Source: Bacillota bacterium
Lineage (GTDB): Bacteria > Bacillota > SHA-98 > UBA4971
Direction: 5' to 3'
NCBI GenBank assembly: GCA_024653485.1
Contig: JANLFY010000002.1
Location: 62,001-126,000 of the forward strand
DNA: 64,000 nucleotides
Shown: piece after piece, positions 8,917 through 17,454 of the stretch
Layout: each line of letters begins with the position of its first letter
Numbering within the stretch: position 1 is the first letter of the stretch
Program-made: the position numbers and the translations under genes
Notes under the pieces: generated by a model
The model's database searches: none
Seen by the model: the letters and a program-made list of their open reading frames with translations, nothing else
What the model was told of the DNA's origin: nothing

Positions 8917-10119
8917 TTGGCTGGCAGTAGGAAACGAGGCGCTATGGAGCGACTTGCCAGGGATGGCAAGGGTATGGAGTTGTGGTGGGACTCGAATCCG
9001 CTGATATACGAGGCTTGGTGCGCGAAGTTCCTCGCAGCGGTGCCGGAAGACCAGAGAGGGCAGCTCTCCGAACAGCTGAAAGCTATGTGGGACGAGGGAG
9101 CGAGCCCGAACGACTGGGTATTTAGGGGAGTGACCACGAATCCTCCGCTGACCAAGGCGGCGTTCGAATACGTCAAGGACGAAGGAATATCGATCATAAA
9201 GGAAGCCCGTCGAAACCATCCTTCCCTGGGCTATCGCGAGGTTGCGTGGGAAGCGTACAAGGCGGCCTCCCAGAAGGGAGCGCGGCGGTACCTTCCTCTC
9301 TTCGAGGGTTCCGGTTACCGGTTCGGGTTCGTGTGTGCCCAAGTGGATCCCGCGCTCTGCAAAGACACTGCGGAGATGGTCCGTCAAGGCCTCGAGCTAT
9401 GGAGGCTCGCGCCCAACGTCATGATAAAGGTTCCGGCCTCCCGTGCGGGTGTTGCGGCCATGCGCATCCTTACCTCGATGGGGGTTCCGATCAACGCCAC
9501 GCTCTCGTTCACCCTTCCACAGATAATGGCGGTCGCGCGTGCCGTGAAGGAAGGAAAGGAACTCGGCGAGAAATCGGGTATCCGCTACGACAAGTGGCGT
9601 GCGGTGATCACCCTCATGATCGGAAGGTTCGAAGACGCCGCCATCTTCCGGGAGCAAGCGGCCCAGAAAGGCATTCAACTTACCGATGAGCTGAAGAGGT
9701 GGTCGGGAATCGCTGTGGCACGAAAGGCTTGCCAGCTGATTGCGGAGGGAGGCTACCCGTGCAAACTCCTCATCGCCTCGAGCAGGGTCGGACCGACGGT
9801 CGACGGACAGCAGCGGATATGGCACATAGAAGGGGTCGTCGGCCGGGATCTCGTATACACCATGAATCCTGAACTCATCCAGTCGTTCATGCTGTTGTAT
9901 GCCGATCGTCCGATTGAGACCGACTTGAGCCGGAACGAGATACCCGACAGTGTGATGGAGCAGATCCTCCAAGCTCCTTATTTCGCCCAGGCGTACGCCG
10001 AGGACGGCATACGCGAAGAGGACTTCGAGACGATAGAGCCGTTCGTCACTACTTACCGGCAGTTTTCCGGCGCTATGGACGATCTGGCCTCGTATGTCAA
10101 GAAGGTGTTGGAAGGATAG
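8917..10119 (+). CDS. Transaldolase-family protein (long form)
   Basis: Class I Schiff-base aldolase of about 400 residues, transferring or releasing three-carbon ketol units in sugar-phosphate metabolism. GVTTNPPLTKAAF is the N-terminal transaldolase signature, and the catalytic lysine is K171 in NVMIKVPAS. NATLSFTLPQ and LLIASSRVG fit later barrel strands. The protein is longer than TalB (about 316 residues) or the short TalC/Fsa type, so substrate specificity could differ. TTG 8917 is chosen because GAGGAGGAG sits 6 bases upstream; the GTG at 8896 lacks such a site. It leads the group transaldolase, split transketolase, RpiB-like isomerase, PHP protein, behind operator copy 2. Confidence 0.85.
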   Translation: MAGSRKRGAMERLARDGKGMELWWDSNPLIYEAWCAKFLAAVPEDQRGQLSEQLKAMWDEGASPNDWVFRGVTTNPPLTKAAFEYVKDEGISIIKEARRNHPSLGYREVAWEAYKAASQKGARRYLPLFEGSGYRFGFVCAQVDPALCKDTAEMVRQGLELWRLAPNVMIKVPASRAGVAAMRILTSMGVPINATLSFTLPQIMAVARAVKEGKELGEKSGIRYDKWRAVITLMIGRFEDAAIFREQAAQKGIQLTDELKRWSGIAVARKACQLIAEGGYPCKLLIASSRVGPTVDGQQRIWHIEGVVGRDLVYTMNPELIQSFMLLYADRPIETDLSRNEIPDSVMEQILQAPYFAQAYAEDGIREEDFETIEPFVTTYRQFSGAMDDLASYVKKVLEG

Positions 10120-10515
10120 GAGTCTTGTCCAGCTGAGGTGCTTGCGCTTGCTCACACGCGCTTCGGCGCCTGCACACGCCTCCGCCGACGCGCGCGCACC
10201 CGCGCTCGCACGCGCGCCCGCACGCGCGCCCGCGCACGCAGGAGCGGGCACGTAGAATCGCGCATGCGGACGCGGGCACTCGGAGACGGGCACGGAGCGC
10301 TCGTGACAGCGCGCGTGTGCAGGCGCGGGCAATGGAGCACATGATGGCGTGCGCCGGGGGGCTCGGCCCGCTTGCCGACGGGCGTCTCCCGGCGGCCGCC
10401 TCACGGCTGCGTTACAAGTGGTACAGATGAGACGCGCGAGGCGTGCGGGGCATTGCGAGGCATGTGGGACGTGCGGGCACGTCACGAGACTGGAACGTAA
10501 GGAGCTAGAGAGGCT
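10120..10515 (+). other. GC-rich spacer with alternating purine-pyrimidine tract
   Basis: No gene. It contains the CG/CA alternating tract listed at 10189-10241. The overlapping open frames here are arginine- and alanine-rich low-complexity translations without ribosome binding sites. Confidence 0.5.
10189..10241 (+). repeat. Alternating CG-rich simple repeat, possible Z-DNA former
   Basis: About 50 bases of nearly alternating pyrimidine-purine (CGCGCGCAC, CTCGCACGCGCG). The 12-mer CACGCGCGCCCG is repeated in tandem at 10209-10220 and 10221-10232. It lies inside what should be one operon. Confidence 0.65.
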
Positions 10516-11355
10516 GTGGGCGCTAGCGACATGTCGAAAACCCACTCAATCGAGGCGCTCGCTCGGAACATAAGGCGAGACGCCATATGGATGAGCACGA
10601 AAGCGGGTTGCGGACACCTGGCCCCGGCGCTTTCCGCTGCGGATATCGTGGCCGTTCTGTACGGAGGGGTCATGAGGCACGACCCCAAGAACCCTACATG
10701 GCCCGAGAGGGACAGGTTCATTCTCAGCAAAGGTCACGGGTGCCTAGCTCTATACTCCGTCTTGTGCGAGACCGGCTATTTCGAAAGGCGACTGCTCTCG
10801 AGTTTCTGCTCCGAGTACGGCACCATGTTAGCGGGCCATCCGGAAAGGTGTCTGCCCGGCGTGGAAGCGAACACGGGGTCCCTTGGCCACGGGATCGCGC
10901 TGGGTCTGGGCATGGCGCTGGCCGCTCGTCTGGACGGGCTCGCGTATCGCGTGTTCGTGCTGGTGGGCGATGGAGAGCTCGAAGAGGGGAGCAATTGGGA
11001 GGCGGCCATGGCTGCCGCTCGCCACGAGGCAGGCAATCTCACAGTGATCGTTGACAGGAACGGTCTGCAACTCGGGGGCTTTACCGAGGAGATCAGCCGT
11101 CTCGAGCCCCTGGAAAGGAAATGGGAGGCGTTCGGGTGGGACGTGAAAACAGTTGATGGACATGACGTCCGGGCGCTCTTGGAAGCGCTCGAGAGCGTTC
11201 GCCCGCAAAACGCGAAACCCACAGCGGTCGTAGCCAAGACGATCAAAGGCAAGGGGCTGAAGGTAGCGGAGAACAAGGTGGAGTGGCACTACAAGGCGCT
11301 CACACCGGAACAGTACAGCGAGCTGGAGCCCGACTTGCAATTGGAGGTGCTCTAG
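10516..11355 (+). CDS. tktA: Transketolase, N-terminal (TPP-binding) subunit
   Basis: The thiamine-diphosphate half of a split transketolase (279 residues). GHGCLALY, GSLGHGIALGLGMALAARLDG and the TPP/metal motif GDGELEEGSNWEAAMAAARH followed by DRNGLQLGG are diagnostic. Transketolase moves two-carbon units between ketose and aldose phosphates; split forms are usual in archaea and many anaerobic Bacillota. GTG 10516 is chosen because AAGGAG ends 11 bases upstream; ATG 10531 is an alternative. Its stop is 2 bases before the start of the second subunit, so the two are co-translated and form one enzyme. Confidence 0.9.
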   Translation: MGASDMSKTHSIEALARNIRRDAIWMSTKAGCGHLAPALSAADIVAVLYGGVMRHDPKNPTWPERDRFILSKGHGCLALYSVLCETGYFERRLLSSFCSEYGTMLAGHPERCLPGVEANTGSLGHGIALGLGMALAARLDGLAYRVFVLVGDGELEEGSNWEAAMAAARHEAGNLTVIVDRNGLQLGGFTEEISRLEPLERKWEAFGWDVKTVDGHDVRALLEALESVRPQNAKPTAVVAKTIKGKGLKVAENKVEWHYKALTPEQYSELEPDLQLEVL

Positions 11356-11356
11356 G

Positions 11357-12301
11357 ATGGCTGGTGAGTATGAGTCGACGAGGAGCGCCTTCATAGCGGC
11401 ACTCATCGAGGCGGGGCGAGCGAATGCTGGTATAGTCGTGGTAAGCGCTGACTCTGAGTCCCGGTTCGGCGGGTTCGTCAAGGAGTTTCCCGGCAGGAGT
11501 TTCAACGTGGGCATTGCCGAGCAGACCATGGTGGGCACGGCCGCGGGTTTGGCGCTTGCTGGGAAGACCCCGGTGATAACGGCTTACGCCAGTTTCCTGG
11601 CTTTCAGGGCCTTGGAGCAGATCAGAGTGGACATCGCCGCTGAGAAGCTGGACGTGAAGATCGTGGGCACCGACACAGGCTTCTCAGCAGGCTGGTCGGG
11701 CTACACCCACTTAGCCCTGGAAGACATGGCTGCCATACGAGCTCTGCCCAACATCGTGATAATCGATCCCGCAGACGGCAACGAGGCGTTTTGCGCCACT
11801 CGAGCCATGTTCGAGTATCGCGGACCGGTCTACATTCGTTTGCGTGGTAGGCAGGGGGAGCCGGCCCTGCCCGTTCCGGACAGGCCTTTCGTGATAGGAC
11901 AGGGTGAAGTCCTCGCGGAGGGAGATGACGTGCTCATCGTGGCGTGCGGCGCTGCGGTGTACGAAAGCATGGAGGCAGCGCGTCTTCTCAGGGAGCAAGG
12001 CTTGAGCGCTTCGGTGGTAAAGATGTCCACGGTGAGACCGTTGGACGAGGGTCTCATCGGTGAGCTGGCTGCCCGGATACCGAAAGTGGTGACGGTGGAG
12101 GAACACAGCATCGTCGGCGGGCTGGGGAGCGCCGTTGCGGAGTTCCTGTGCGAACAGGGCATAGGTGCTCGCCTCCGAAGGCTCGGTGTCGTGGATGGGT
12201 TCTGCAGGCCGGGTTCGGAGAAGGCCCTGAAGAAGGCTCTGTCACTGGATGGAGCGGGGATAGCGCGGGCTGTGGGCCGTTTCTTGATGAACGAGAAATG
12301 A
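11357..12301 (+). CDS. tktB: Transketolase, C-terminal (pyrimidine-binding) subunit
   Basis: The second half of the split transketolase (314 residues). It has the pyrimidine-binding domain with the cofactor-activating glutamate in FNVGIAEQTMVGTAAGLA, and the C-terminal transketolase domain (ILPEGDDVLIVACGAAVYESMEAA-like region, VVTVEEHSIVGGLGSAVAE). TAYASFLAFRALEQIRVD is also typical. With the preceding subunit it would act on pentose and tetrose phosphates in the cytoplasm. An RpiB-like isomerase follows 43 bases later. Confidence 0.9.
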   Translation: MAGEYESTRSAFIAALIEAGRANAGIVVVSADSESRFGGFVKEFPGRSFNVGIAEQTMVGTAAGLALAGKTPVITAYASFLAFRALEQIRVDIAAEKLDVKIVGTDTGFSAGWSGYTHLALEDMAAIRALPNIVIIDPADGNEAFCATRAMFEYRGPVYIRLRGRQGEPALPVPDRPFVIGQGEVLAEGDDVLIVACGAAVYESMEAARLLREQGLSASVVKMSTVRPLDEGLIGELAARIPKVVTVEEHSIVGGLGSAVAEFLCEQGIGARLRRLGVVDGFCRPGSEKALKKALSLDGAGIARAVGRFLMNEK

Positions 12302-12344
12302 CCAAGATGACAGGGGAAGATGACGAAGGCAGGGAGAAACGACC

Positions 12345-12809
12345 ATGAAGGTGATACTCGGAGCTGACCATCTCGGTTTCGGGCTGAAGGAGACCATAAA
12401 GTCCTATCTGTGCGACAAAGGGGTAGAAGTAGTGGACGCGGGCACCTACGACACGAATCCCGTGGATTACCCCGATATCGCCCATGCCGTGGCGAAAAGG
12501 ATCGCCAGCGGGGAACTGGACAGGGGGATCCTCATATGCGGCACGGGGATCGGCATGGCCATAGTGGCCAACAAGGTCCCCGGTGTAAGGGCGGCCCAGT
12601 GTCACGACGTGTATTCCGCGGAGCGCGCCCGGAAGAGCAACAACGCGCAGATCATGACTCTCGGCGCCTTGGTGGTCGGGCCCGAGCTCGCGAAGACGCT
12701 CGTGGACGCGTGGCTGGAGTCGGAGTTCCAGGGCGGCAGGTCCGGGCCTAAAGTCGAGAAGATTGACAGGATAGACCAGATGTACCGTAAGGATGTGGGA
12801 CTTACATGA
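12345..12809 (+). CDS. rpiB: RpiB/LacAB-family sugar-phosphate isomerase, variant active site
   Basis: Isomerase of 154 residues, normally converting ribose-5-phosphate to ribulose-5-phosphate. The fold motifs are clear: GADHLGFGLK (D8, H9), the catalytic cysteine in ILICGTGIGMAIVANKVPG (C65) and LGALVVG. However, the usual R-x-H-N-D-A-N segment reads RKSNNAQ, so the histidine that opens the furanose ring in canonical RpiB is Ser98. The phosphate-binding arginine pair is GGRSGPKV rather than GGRHxRRV. These changes suggest an open-chain substrate such as a tetrose phosphate, as for EryI-type enzymes. That is inference; the family assignment is firm. Confidence 0.85.
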   Translation: MKVILGADHLGFGLKETIKSYLCDKGVEVVDAGTYDTNPVDYPDIAHAVAKRIASGELDRGILICGTGIGMAIVANKVPGVRAAQCHDVYSAERARKSNNAQIMTLGALVVGPELAKTLVDAWLESEFQGGRSGPKVEKIDRIDQMYRKDVGLT

Positions 12810-13126
12810 GAACGTAAGCCCGTATCCGATGCTCCCAGCTTCCACTGGAGTGCCCTCCTACAGGCTACCGGCTTCGACGGGTCTCCCCGTTCCGCAGCGC
12901 GGCAGCTTTGCTGCTGCGTCTTGACGGTCGTTTGCACCGGTATGCGGGCCTGGCTGTGTGTCCGAAAGACGAGGATGTAGCATGCAAAGCGCGAAAACGG
13001 CGTGTCGGTGGTGTCGGCGGACCGGAGGCCTCGGACTGCGGGCGAAGCGAGGCGGTTGACTGACGCTGCACGGACGCTGAGGTGATGCCACGGTGGACAG
13101 TGCCAGCAAGACACGGGGTGACAAAC
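12810..13126 (+). other. Spacer between rpiB and the PHP gene
   Basis: No gene seen. A short GC hairpin at 12899-12917 (GCGGCAGC, TTT loop, GCTGCTGC) could attenuate the operon. A TTGACG follows a few bases later, but no matching -10 is convincing, so whether the PHP gene has its own promoter is open. Confidence 0.4.
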
Positions 13127-14101
13127 ATGACTCGCATGAATAGACACGAATGTGACCTCCACTGCCACACGACCAGGTCCGACGGAAACGACACGCCCGC
13201 CGACCTGATAGACAATGCGGCGGCAGCAGGGGTGAGGGTCGTGGCCATCACCGACCACGATGTGCAGCCGCCTCTGTCTCTGTGCGTGGACGCCAGGGGG
13301 AGCCACGTGGACATACACTCCTACGCGCGGGAACGCGGCGTGGAGCTTGTGTTGGGTTACGAGTTCTCGTGCGACACATACGTGGACGACGTGCACATAC
13401 TGGGATACAGAATGGACTGGACGAGTGAGGAACTGGCCAGAGAGGTGAAGCGTGCCAGGGAGAGCAAGACCGAGGCGTACATGCGGTTGTGTGAGAAGCT
13501 GACTTCCAAGGGCATGCCTCTGGACTTCGAGGAAGACGTTTTAGCCCTCCTGGGCGGAAGCAACGAGGGGAAGTCCGCGAGTCCCGACGAGGTGGAGAGG
13601 AAGCACGTCTTCGAGGCCATGGCGAGGAAAGGCTACGCCCCGACCTGGAAAGACGCGAAGCTGATAGTGAGAGACGACCCGGAGTTGAATGTCAGAAGGG
13701 AGAAGATCGATCCGGTACGTGCTATCCACCTGATAAAGAGCTTGGGTGGAACGGCGGTCCTGGCGCACCCGCTCCTGATAGATGAGACGGTTAGCTATCC
13801 GGACGGAAGGGTCTTTACGCGGCGGGAGTACATCTGGAGGCTGATTTGCGAGGGTCTCGACGGAATGGAGGCGTCCTATCCGTACAGCAAGACGAGCTAC
13901 AAGGGCCGCTGGTCAGACACGGAAGCAGAAGCGTACATACGCGGAGAGTTCGGGAGCAAGCTGAAACTTCTCACCGGCGGCTCTGACTACCATGCGGACG
14001 AGCGCAAAGGCGTGAGTAACCCAAGGTACATCGGGGAAGGCGGAATATCCCTGAAAGAGTACGAGGCGGTAAGGGAGTTCCTCCGCGTGCAGTCCCCTTA
14101 G
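13127..14101 (+). CDS. PHP-domain metal-dependent phosphoesterase
   Basis: About 324 residues of the polymerase-and-histidinol-phosphatase (PHP) superfamily, which hydrolyses phosphate esters with a multinuclear metal site. Metal ligands are visible in order: DLHCHTTRSDG at the N-terminus, ITDHD, the glutamate in LGYEFSCD, VLAHP, and GSDYHADE at the C-terminus. A long middle insertion (about residues 110-220) is less conserved. ATG 13127 has GGGGTG 6 bases upstream, whereas the GTG at 13082 lacks a site. It ends the transaldolase/transketolase group and might dephosphorylate a sugar phosphate or nucleotide; the substrate is unknown. Confidence 0.82.
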   Translation: MTRMNRHECDLHCHTTRSDGNDTPADLIDNAAAAGVRVVAITDHDVQPPLSLCVDARGSHVDIHSYARERGVELVLGYEFSCDTYVDDVHILGYRMDWTSEELAREVKRARESKTEAYMRLCEKLTSKGMPLDFEEDVLALLGGSNEGKSASPDEVERKHVFEAMARKGYAPTWKDAKLIVRDDPELNVRREKIDPVRAIHLIKSLGGTAVLAHPLLIDETVSYPDGRVFTRREYIWRLICEGLDGMEASYPYSKTSYKGRWSDTEAEAYIRGEFGSKLKLLTGGSDYHADERKGVSNPRYIGEGGISLKEYEAVREFLRVQSP

Positions 14102-14214
14102 CGGCACGGGGGGCTTGCCACCAAAGGGGCCACGATGTCACGGAGCGTTTCCTGTACTTTTCAGAACCCCTCTTTGGAGGAGAGTGGACAATCCCGTCGA
14201 ATAATAATTAGAGG

Positions 14215-14241
14215 CTTATATGACATTATGACAGCATGTAT
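14215..14241 (+). promoter_or_regulatory. Putative GntR operator, copy 3 (cupin-xylulokinase group)
   Basis: TTATATGACATTATGACAGC followed by ATGTAT. It matches copy 2 at nearly every position of both arms, with TTATGA at the centre. It lies about 115 bases before the cupin gene. Upstream, TGGACA at 14185-14190 could be part of a promoter. Confidence 0.65.
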
Positions 14242-14355
14242 TACGTGGTCTCCTGCCAGCGAATAGTCAACGAATGACCAGCCAGTAACCTGAAAGATCG
14301 GGCCGACGCATGAAACGAGAGAGACGAGCGGTCGCAGCATCTATAGGGAGGCGTG

Positions 14356-14745
14356 ATGATGAAGTACCTGGTCAACGTGCAATCGAAGAACCCTGACGAA
14401 GATCCGCGTTCCTTGAGGGCGCGAGTGGTGAACAGGGACAAGGCGGTGTTGCGGGATACTTACATCCTGTTTGACAACGACAAAGGGCCGTCCCGCAACG
14501 TGAAGATGGGTTACACCGTCATCTATCCGACCGGGACGACAACAGGACATACACACGACGATGAGGAAGTGTACTTCGTCATCTCAGGGGAGGGCATCAT
14601 GCAGGTAGGTGACGAGAAGTTTGACATAAAGCCGGGTGACGCGCTCTACGTGCCGCCGGGGCTGTTCCACACCACGTATCAGAAAGGAAACATCCCGCTC
14701 ACAGTGGTTTGGGTCACCTCGAAGGTCACAGCAGGAGAGGCGTAA
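14356..14745 (+). CDS. Single-domain cupin protein
   Basis: About 129 residues forming one cupin_2 barrel. The first metal motif is GHTHDDEEVYFVISGEG (two histidines and a glutamate) and the second PGDALYVPPGLFHTTY. Small cupins of this kind include sugar and sugar-phosphate isomerases and epimerases. The sequence resembles the general layout of cupin-type phosphoglucose isomerases but is shorter, so a sugar isomerase role is only a suggestion from context. Three start codons lie in a row (14353 GTG, 14356 ATG, 14359 ATG) behind GGGAGG. It opens the group cupin, aldehyde dehydrogenase, SDR, xylulokinase, downstream of operator copy 3. Confidence 0.8.
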   Translation: MMKYLVNVQSKNPDEDPRSLRARVVNRDKAVLRDTYILFDNDKGPSRNVKMGYTVIYPTGTTTGHTHDDEEVYFVISGEGIMQVGDEKFDIKPGDALYVPPGLFHTTYQKGNIPLTVVWVTSKVTAGEA

Positions 14746-14762
14746 CCGGAGGAGAGGCGCAA

Positions 14763-16208
14763 ATGATCATACACGGCCAGATATTGATAGACGGCAACTG
14801 GATAGGGCCCGGGAACAGGGAAGCTTTGGAGGTCATAAACCCGGCCACCGAAGAGGTCTTTGCCATTGTCCCGAAGGCCGATGAGAACGATGTCAGGGCA
14901 GCGATAGATGCAGCAGCCGCGGCTTTCAGGCCTTGGTCGGAGCTTACACCCTTCGAGAGGGGTCGCTTTCTCCGGAAAGCAAGCGAGATCGCGCTGGCTC
15001 GATCCCGAGAGATCGCGACCCTGATGACCCAAGAAGAGGGGAAACCGCTCAAAGAGGCCGAGGGAGAGGTGGTCAAGGGGGCGGAGATCTTCCGGTACTA
15101 TGCGGAAGAAGGCGAGAGACTCTATGGGAGGATCATCGCGAACTCCGAGCCAAAGACGGAGAGCAGGGTGATTTACCAGCCCGTGGGAGTAGCCGCCGCC
15201 ATCTCTCCATGGAACTACCCGGTCGAGCTCCTTGCCTGGAAGCTGGGGGGCGCTCTCGCCGCAGGCTGCACGATCGTGGCCAAGGTCCCGTCGGAGACTC
15301 CCCTTTCCCCGCTGGCTTTCGTCAAGTGTCTGACGGACGCGGGCGTGCCGAGGGGGGTAGTCAATGCCCTTGCCGGCAAGGGCTCGGTTATCGGGCCGAT
15401 CCTCTTCGAAAGCCCGGTGGTCAAGAGGGTCGCCTTCACAGGATCGACCGAGGTCGGGAAGGAAGTCCTGAAGAAATGCGCTCCGTCGTTGAAGAGGGTG
15501 TCCCTGGAGCTCGGCGGGAGCCTGCCCATGATCGTGTGCGATGACTGTGACATCGACGCCGCGGTGGCGGGAGCGGTCAGGAGATCGTTCCGGAACATGG
15601 GGCAGATCTGCATAGCCATCAACCGCATATACGTTGATCGCAAGATATATGAGGAATTCCTGGAGAGGTTCGCATCCGCGACCAAGAAGCTGACCATCGG
15701 GAACGGGCTCAAAGGAGATTTCGATCTAGGCCCGATGTGCACTCTGGACGGGGTCAAGAAGGCCATGTCCCACACCGATGACGCAGTGAGAAAGGGAGCC
15801 AGGCTGCTTTGCGGCGGCAAGAGGCCGACAGGACAGGAGTACGAAAAGGGGTACTTCTTCGAGCCCACGATCATTGCAGACGCCACCCACGAGATGTTGG
15901 TCATGAAAGAGGAAACGTTCGGCCCGGTGGTGGGCGTGATGCCGTTCAAGGACCTCGAGGAGGCGGTGGCGCTCGCGAATGACACTGGGTACGGGCTGGC
16001 GGCGATCGTGTTCACGAACAGCCTGACGCGAGCAGAGACGCTCTCACGCCAGCTCAACTTCGGCAACGTGGCCATCAACAACGTGGACGCCGGCGTGATC
16101 AATGCGCCGTACGGAGGATGGAACGAGAGCGGCTTCGGGCACGAGCACGGGCCCGAAGGTCTGCACGAGTACCTGCACATCAAGCATGTGCGTGTTCGCT
16201 ATCTGTGA
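14763..16208 (+). CDS. NAD(P)-dependent aldehyde dehydrogenase
   Basis: Full-length ALDH superfamily enzyme (481 residues from ATG 14763, preceded by GGAGGAGAGG). It oxidises an aldehyde to an acid in the cytoplasm. PWNYPVELLAWKLGGALAAG and VAKVPSETPLSPL form the cofactor site, FTGSTEVGKEVL the loop, LELGGSLPMIV carries the general-base glutamate, and GQICIAINRIYV carries the catalytic cysteine. EETFGPVVGVMPF completes the family pattern. It resembles the succinate-semialdehyde, lactaldehyde and glycolaldehyde group. Next to a polyol-type SDR and a xylulokinase, a short sugar-derived aldehyde such as glycolaldehyde is a reasonable guess. Confidence 0.9.
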   Translation: MIIHGQILIDGNWIGPGNREALEVINPATEEVFAIVPKADENDVRAAIDAAAAAFRPWSELTPFERGRFLRKASEIALARSREIATLMTQEEGKPLKEAEGEVVKGAEIFRYYAEEGERLYGRIIANSEPKTESRVIYQPVGVAAAISPWNYPVELLAWKLGGALAAGCTIVAKVPSETPLSPLAFVKCLTDAGVPRGVVNALAGKGSVIGPILFESPVVKRVAFTGSTEVGKEVLKKCAPSLKRVSLELGGSLPMIVCDDCDIDAAVAGAVRRSFRNMGQICIAINRIYVDRKIYEEFLERFASATKKLTIGNGLKGDFDLGPMCTLDGVKKAMSHTDDAVRKGARLLCGGKRPTGQEYEKGYFFEPTIIADATHEMLVMKEETFGPVVGVMPFKDLEEAVALANDTGYGLAAIVFTNSLTRAETLSRQLNFGNVAINNVDAGVINAPYGGWNESGFGHEHGPEGLHEYLHIKHVRVRYL

Positions 16209-16541
16209 CAGAGGTCACTTCGAGTGTTCGGTGCCGGTGCGCCCGCTGTGGTTCTTGCCATGTTCTCGTTCTAGGCTGTGACTGTTGTTTTGACCGACGC
16301 AACTGACGCATTCGTAGCTGCTGACATGATCGACGTATCGACGTAGCAATGATCGACACTGATGCGGAGACGACCGGCACCGACGTTTTGATTTCAGACA
16401 GAACTCTGGTTCTCCGGCACAATGCAGGCACAATGGTTGACCGAACGGCGAAGCGCTTCGTGACTGGTTGGCGCTGTCAAGCAGGCGAGAATGTGTGCCT
16501 TGATCAGAACGGATTGATGCGGCCCGTAACCGGGGTGATCT
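16209..16541 (+). other. Spacer between ALDH and SDR genes
   Basis: No gene seen in 333 bases. It is less GC-rich than the flanks and contains a TTGACC at 16298-16303 and the short direct repeat GGCACAATG, but no complete promoter or operator match. No copy of the 27-base GntR site is present. Confidence 0.4.
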
Positions 16542-17324
16542 ATGATGAACGTAATGGAGAGATTCAGCCTTCGGGGAAGGTGTTCCGTAGTCACGGGAGG
16601 GGCCATGGGCCTGGGGAAAGCAATGGCTGAGGCCCTGGCCGAGGCCGGGTCCGACGTCGTGATAGCCGATATAAACCTCGACGCCGCGAATCTTACGGTG
16701 GATGGGATACGGAGTAAGGGTGTGCGTGCGGTCGCCGTCCAGTGTGACGTGACGCGTCCGGGTGATTGTCGGATGACGGCGCAGCGTGTCGTGGAGGAGT
16801 TCGGGAAGATCGACGTCCTCGTCAACAACGCCGGTATATGCGCTCACATCAGGGCCGAGGACATGGAGTTCGAAGACTGGTATAGAATCATCGACGTCAA
16901 CCTCAACGGGGTCTTCAATATGTCTCAGGCCGTGGGACGAGCGATGATAAGACAGAAGAGAGGCTCGATAATAAACATCGCCTCAATGTCCGGGCTCATC
17001 GCCAACACTCCCCAGGCTCAGTGCGCGTACAACGCCTCAAAAGGCGGAGTGATAATGCTCACCAAGAGCCTTGCGTCCGAGTGGGTAGACCATAACATCC
17101 GTGTGAACTGCATCGCGCCGGGTTACATGAAGACGGAGCTGACCCGCGGGTTCTTTGAGAAGGGCGACAGGGCCATGATCGCGAGATGGATGGATTTCAC
17201 GCCGATGAAGAGGGCTGGAATGCCGGACGAGTTGGGTGGCATCGCAGTATACCTTGCGTCGGACGCTTCCTCCTTCGCGACCGGGGCGGTCTTCACGATC
17301 GACGGAGGGTACACTGTGTGGTAA
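16542..17324 (+). CDS. SDR-family oxidoreductase (polyol dehydrogenase-like)
   Basis: Classical short-chain dehydrogenase of 260 residues. The cofactor loop is TGGAMGLGKAMAEA, with aspartate at the end of strand 2 (VVIADIN), indicating NAD rather than NADP. NNAG, the catalytic serine in INIASMSG and YNASK (Tyr and Lys) complete the active site; the C-terminus FTIDGGYTVW is typical. Such enzymes oxidise sugar alcohols or 3-hydroxyacyl compounds. Placed directly before a xylulokinase, oxidation of a pentitol such as arabinitol or xylitol to a pentulose is the simplest hypothesis; a tetritol would also fit. Starts at 16542, 16545 and 16554 are possible. Confidence 0.85.
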   Translation: MMNVMERFSLRGRCSVVTGGAMGLGKAMAEALAEAGSDVVIADINLDAANLTVDGIRSKGVRAVAVQCDVTRPGDCRMTAQRVVEEFGKIDVLVNNAGICAHIRAEDMEFEDWYRIIDVNLNGVFNMSQAVGRAMIRQKRGSIINIASMSGLIANTPQAQCAYNASKGGVIMLTKSLASEWVDHNIRVNCIAPGYMKTELTRGFFEKGDRAMIARWMDFTPMKRAGMPDELGGIAVYLASDASSFATGAVFTIDGGYTVW

Positions 17325-17454
17325 TTTCGGGCCGGCCTCCGTCCCCTCCGGGAAATGAAACGGAGGTAGGCGAAGAGGCAGGCGAAACGGGCTGGGAAGA
17401 CCGGCCGGGGTGAGGGAACCGAGCCGACATCCCACCAGAGGGAGGTATGAGGTC

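Noticed and set aside
8980-9010. GACTCGAATCC resembling a tRNA T-arm
   Set aside because: It lies within the coding sequence of the transaldolase (WWDSNPL) and no cloverleaf can be built around it.
8917-16208. Sulfoquinovose (sulfo-transaldolase or sulfo-transketolase) pathway
   Set aside because: Split transketolase, an RpiB-like isomerase, transaldolase and aldehyde dehydrogenase recall sulfoglycolysis, but there is no sulfoquinovosidase, no DUF4867-type isomerase and no sulfonate exporter or reductase in the window. Not supported beyond a loose parallel.
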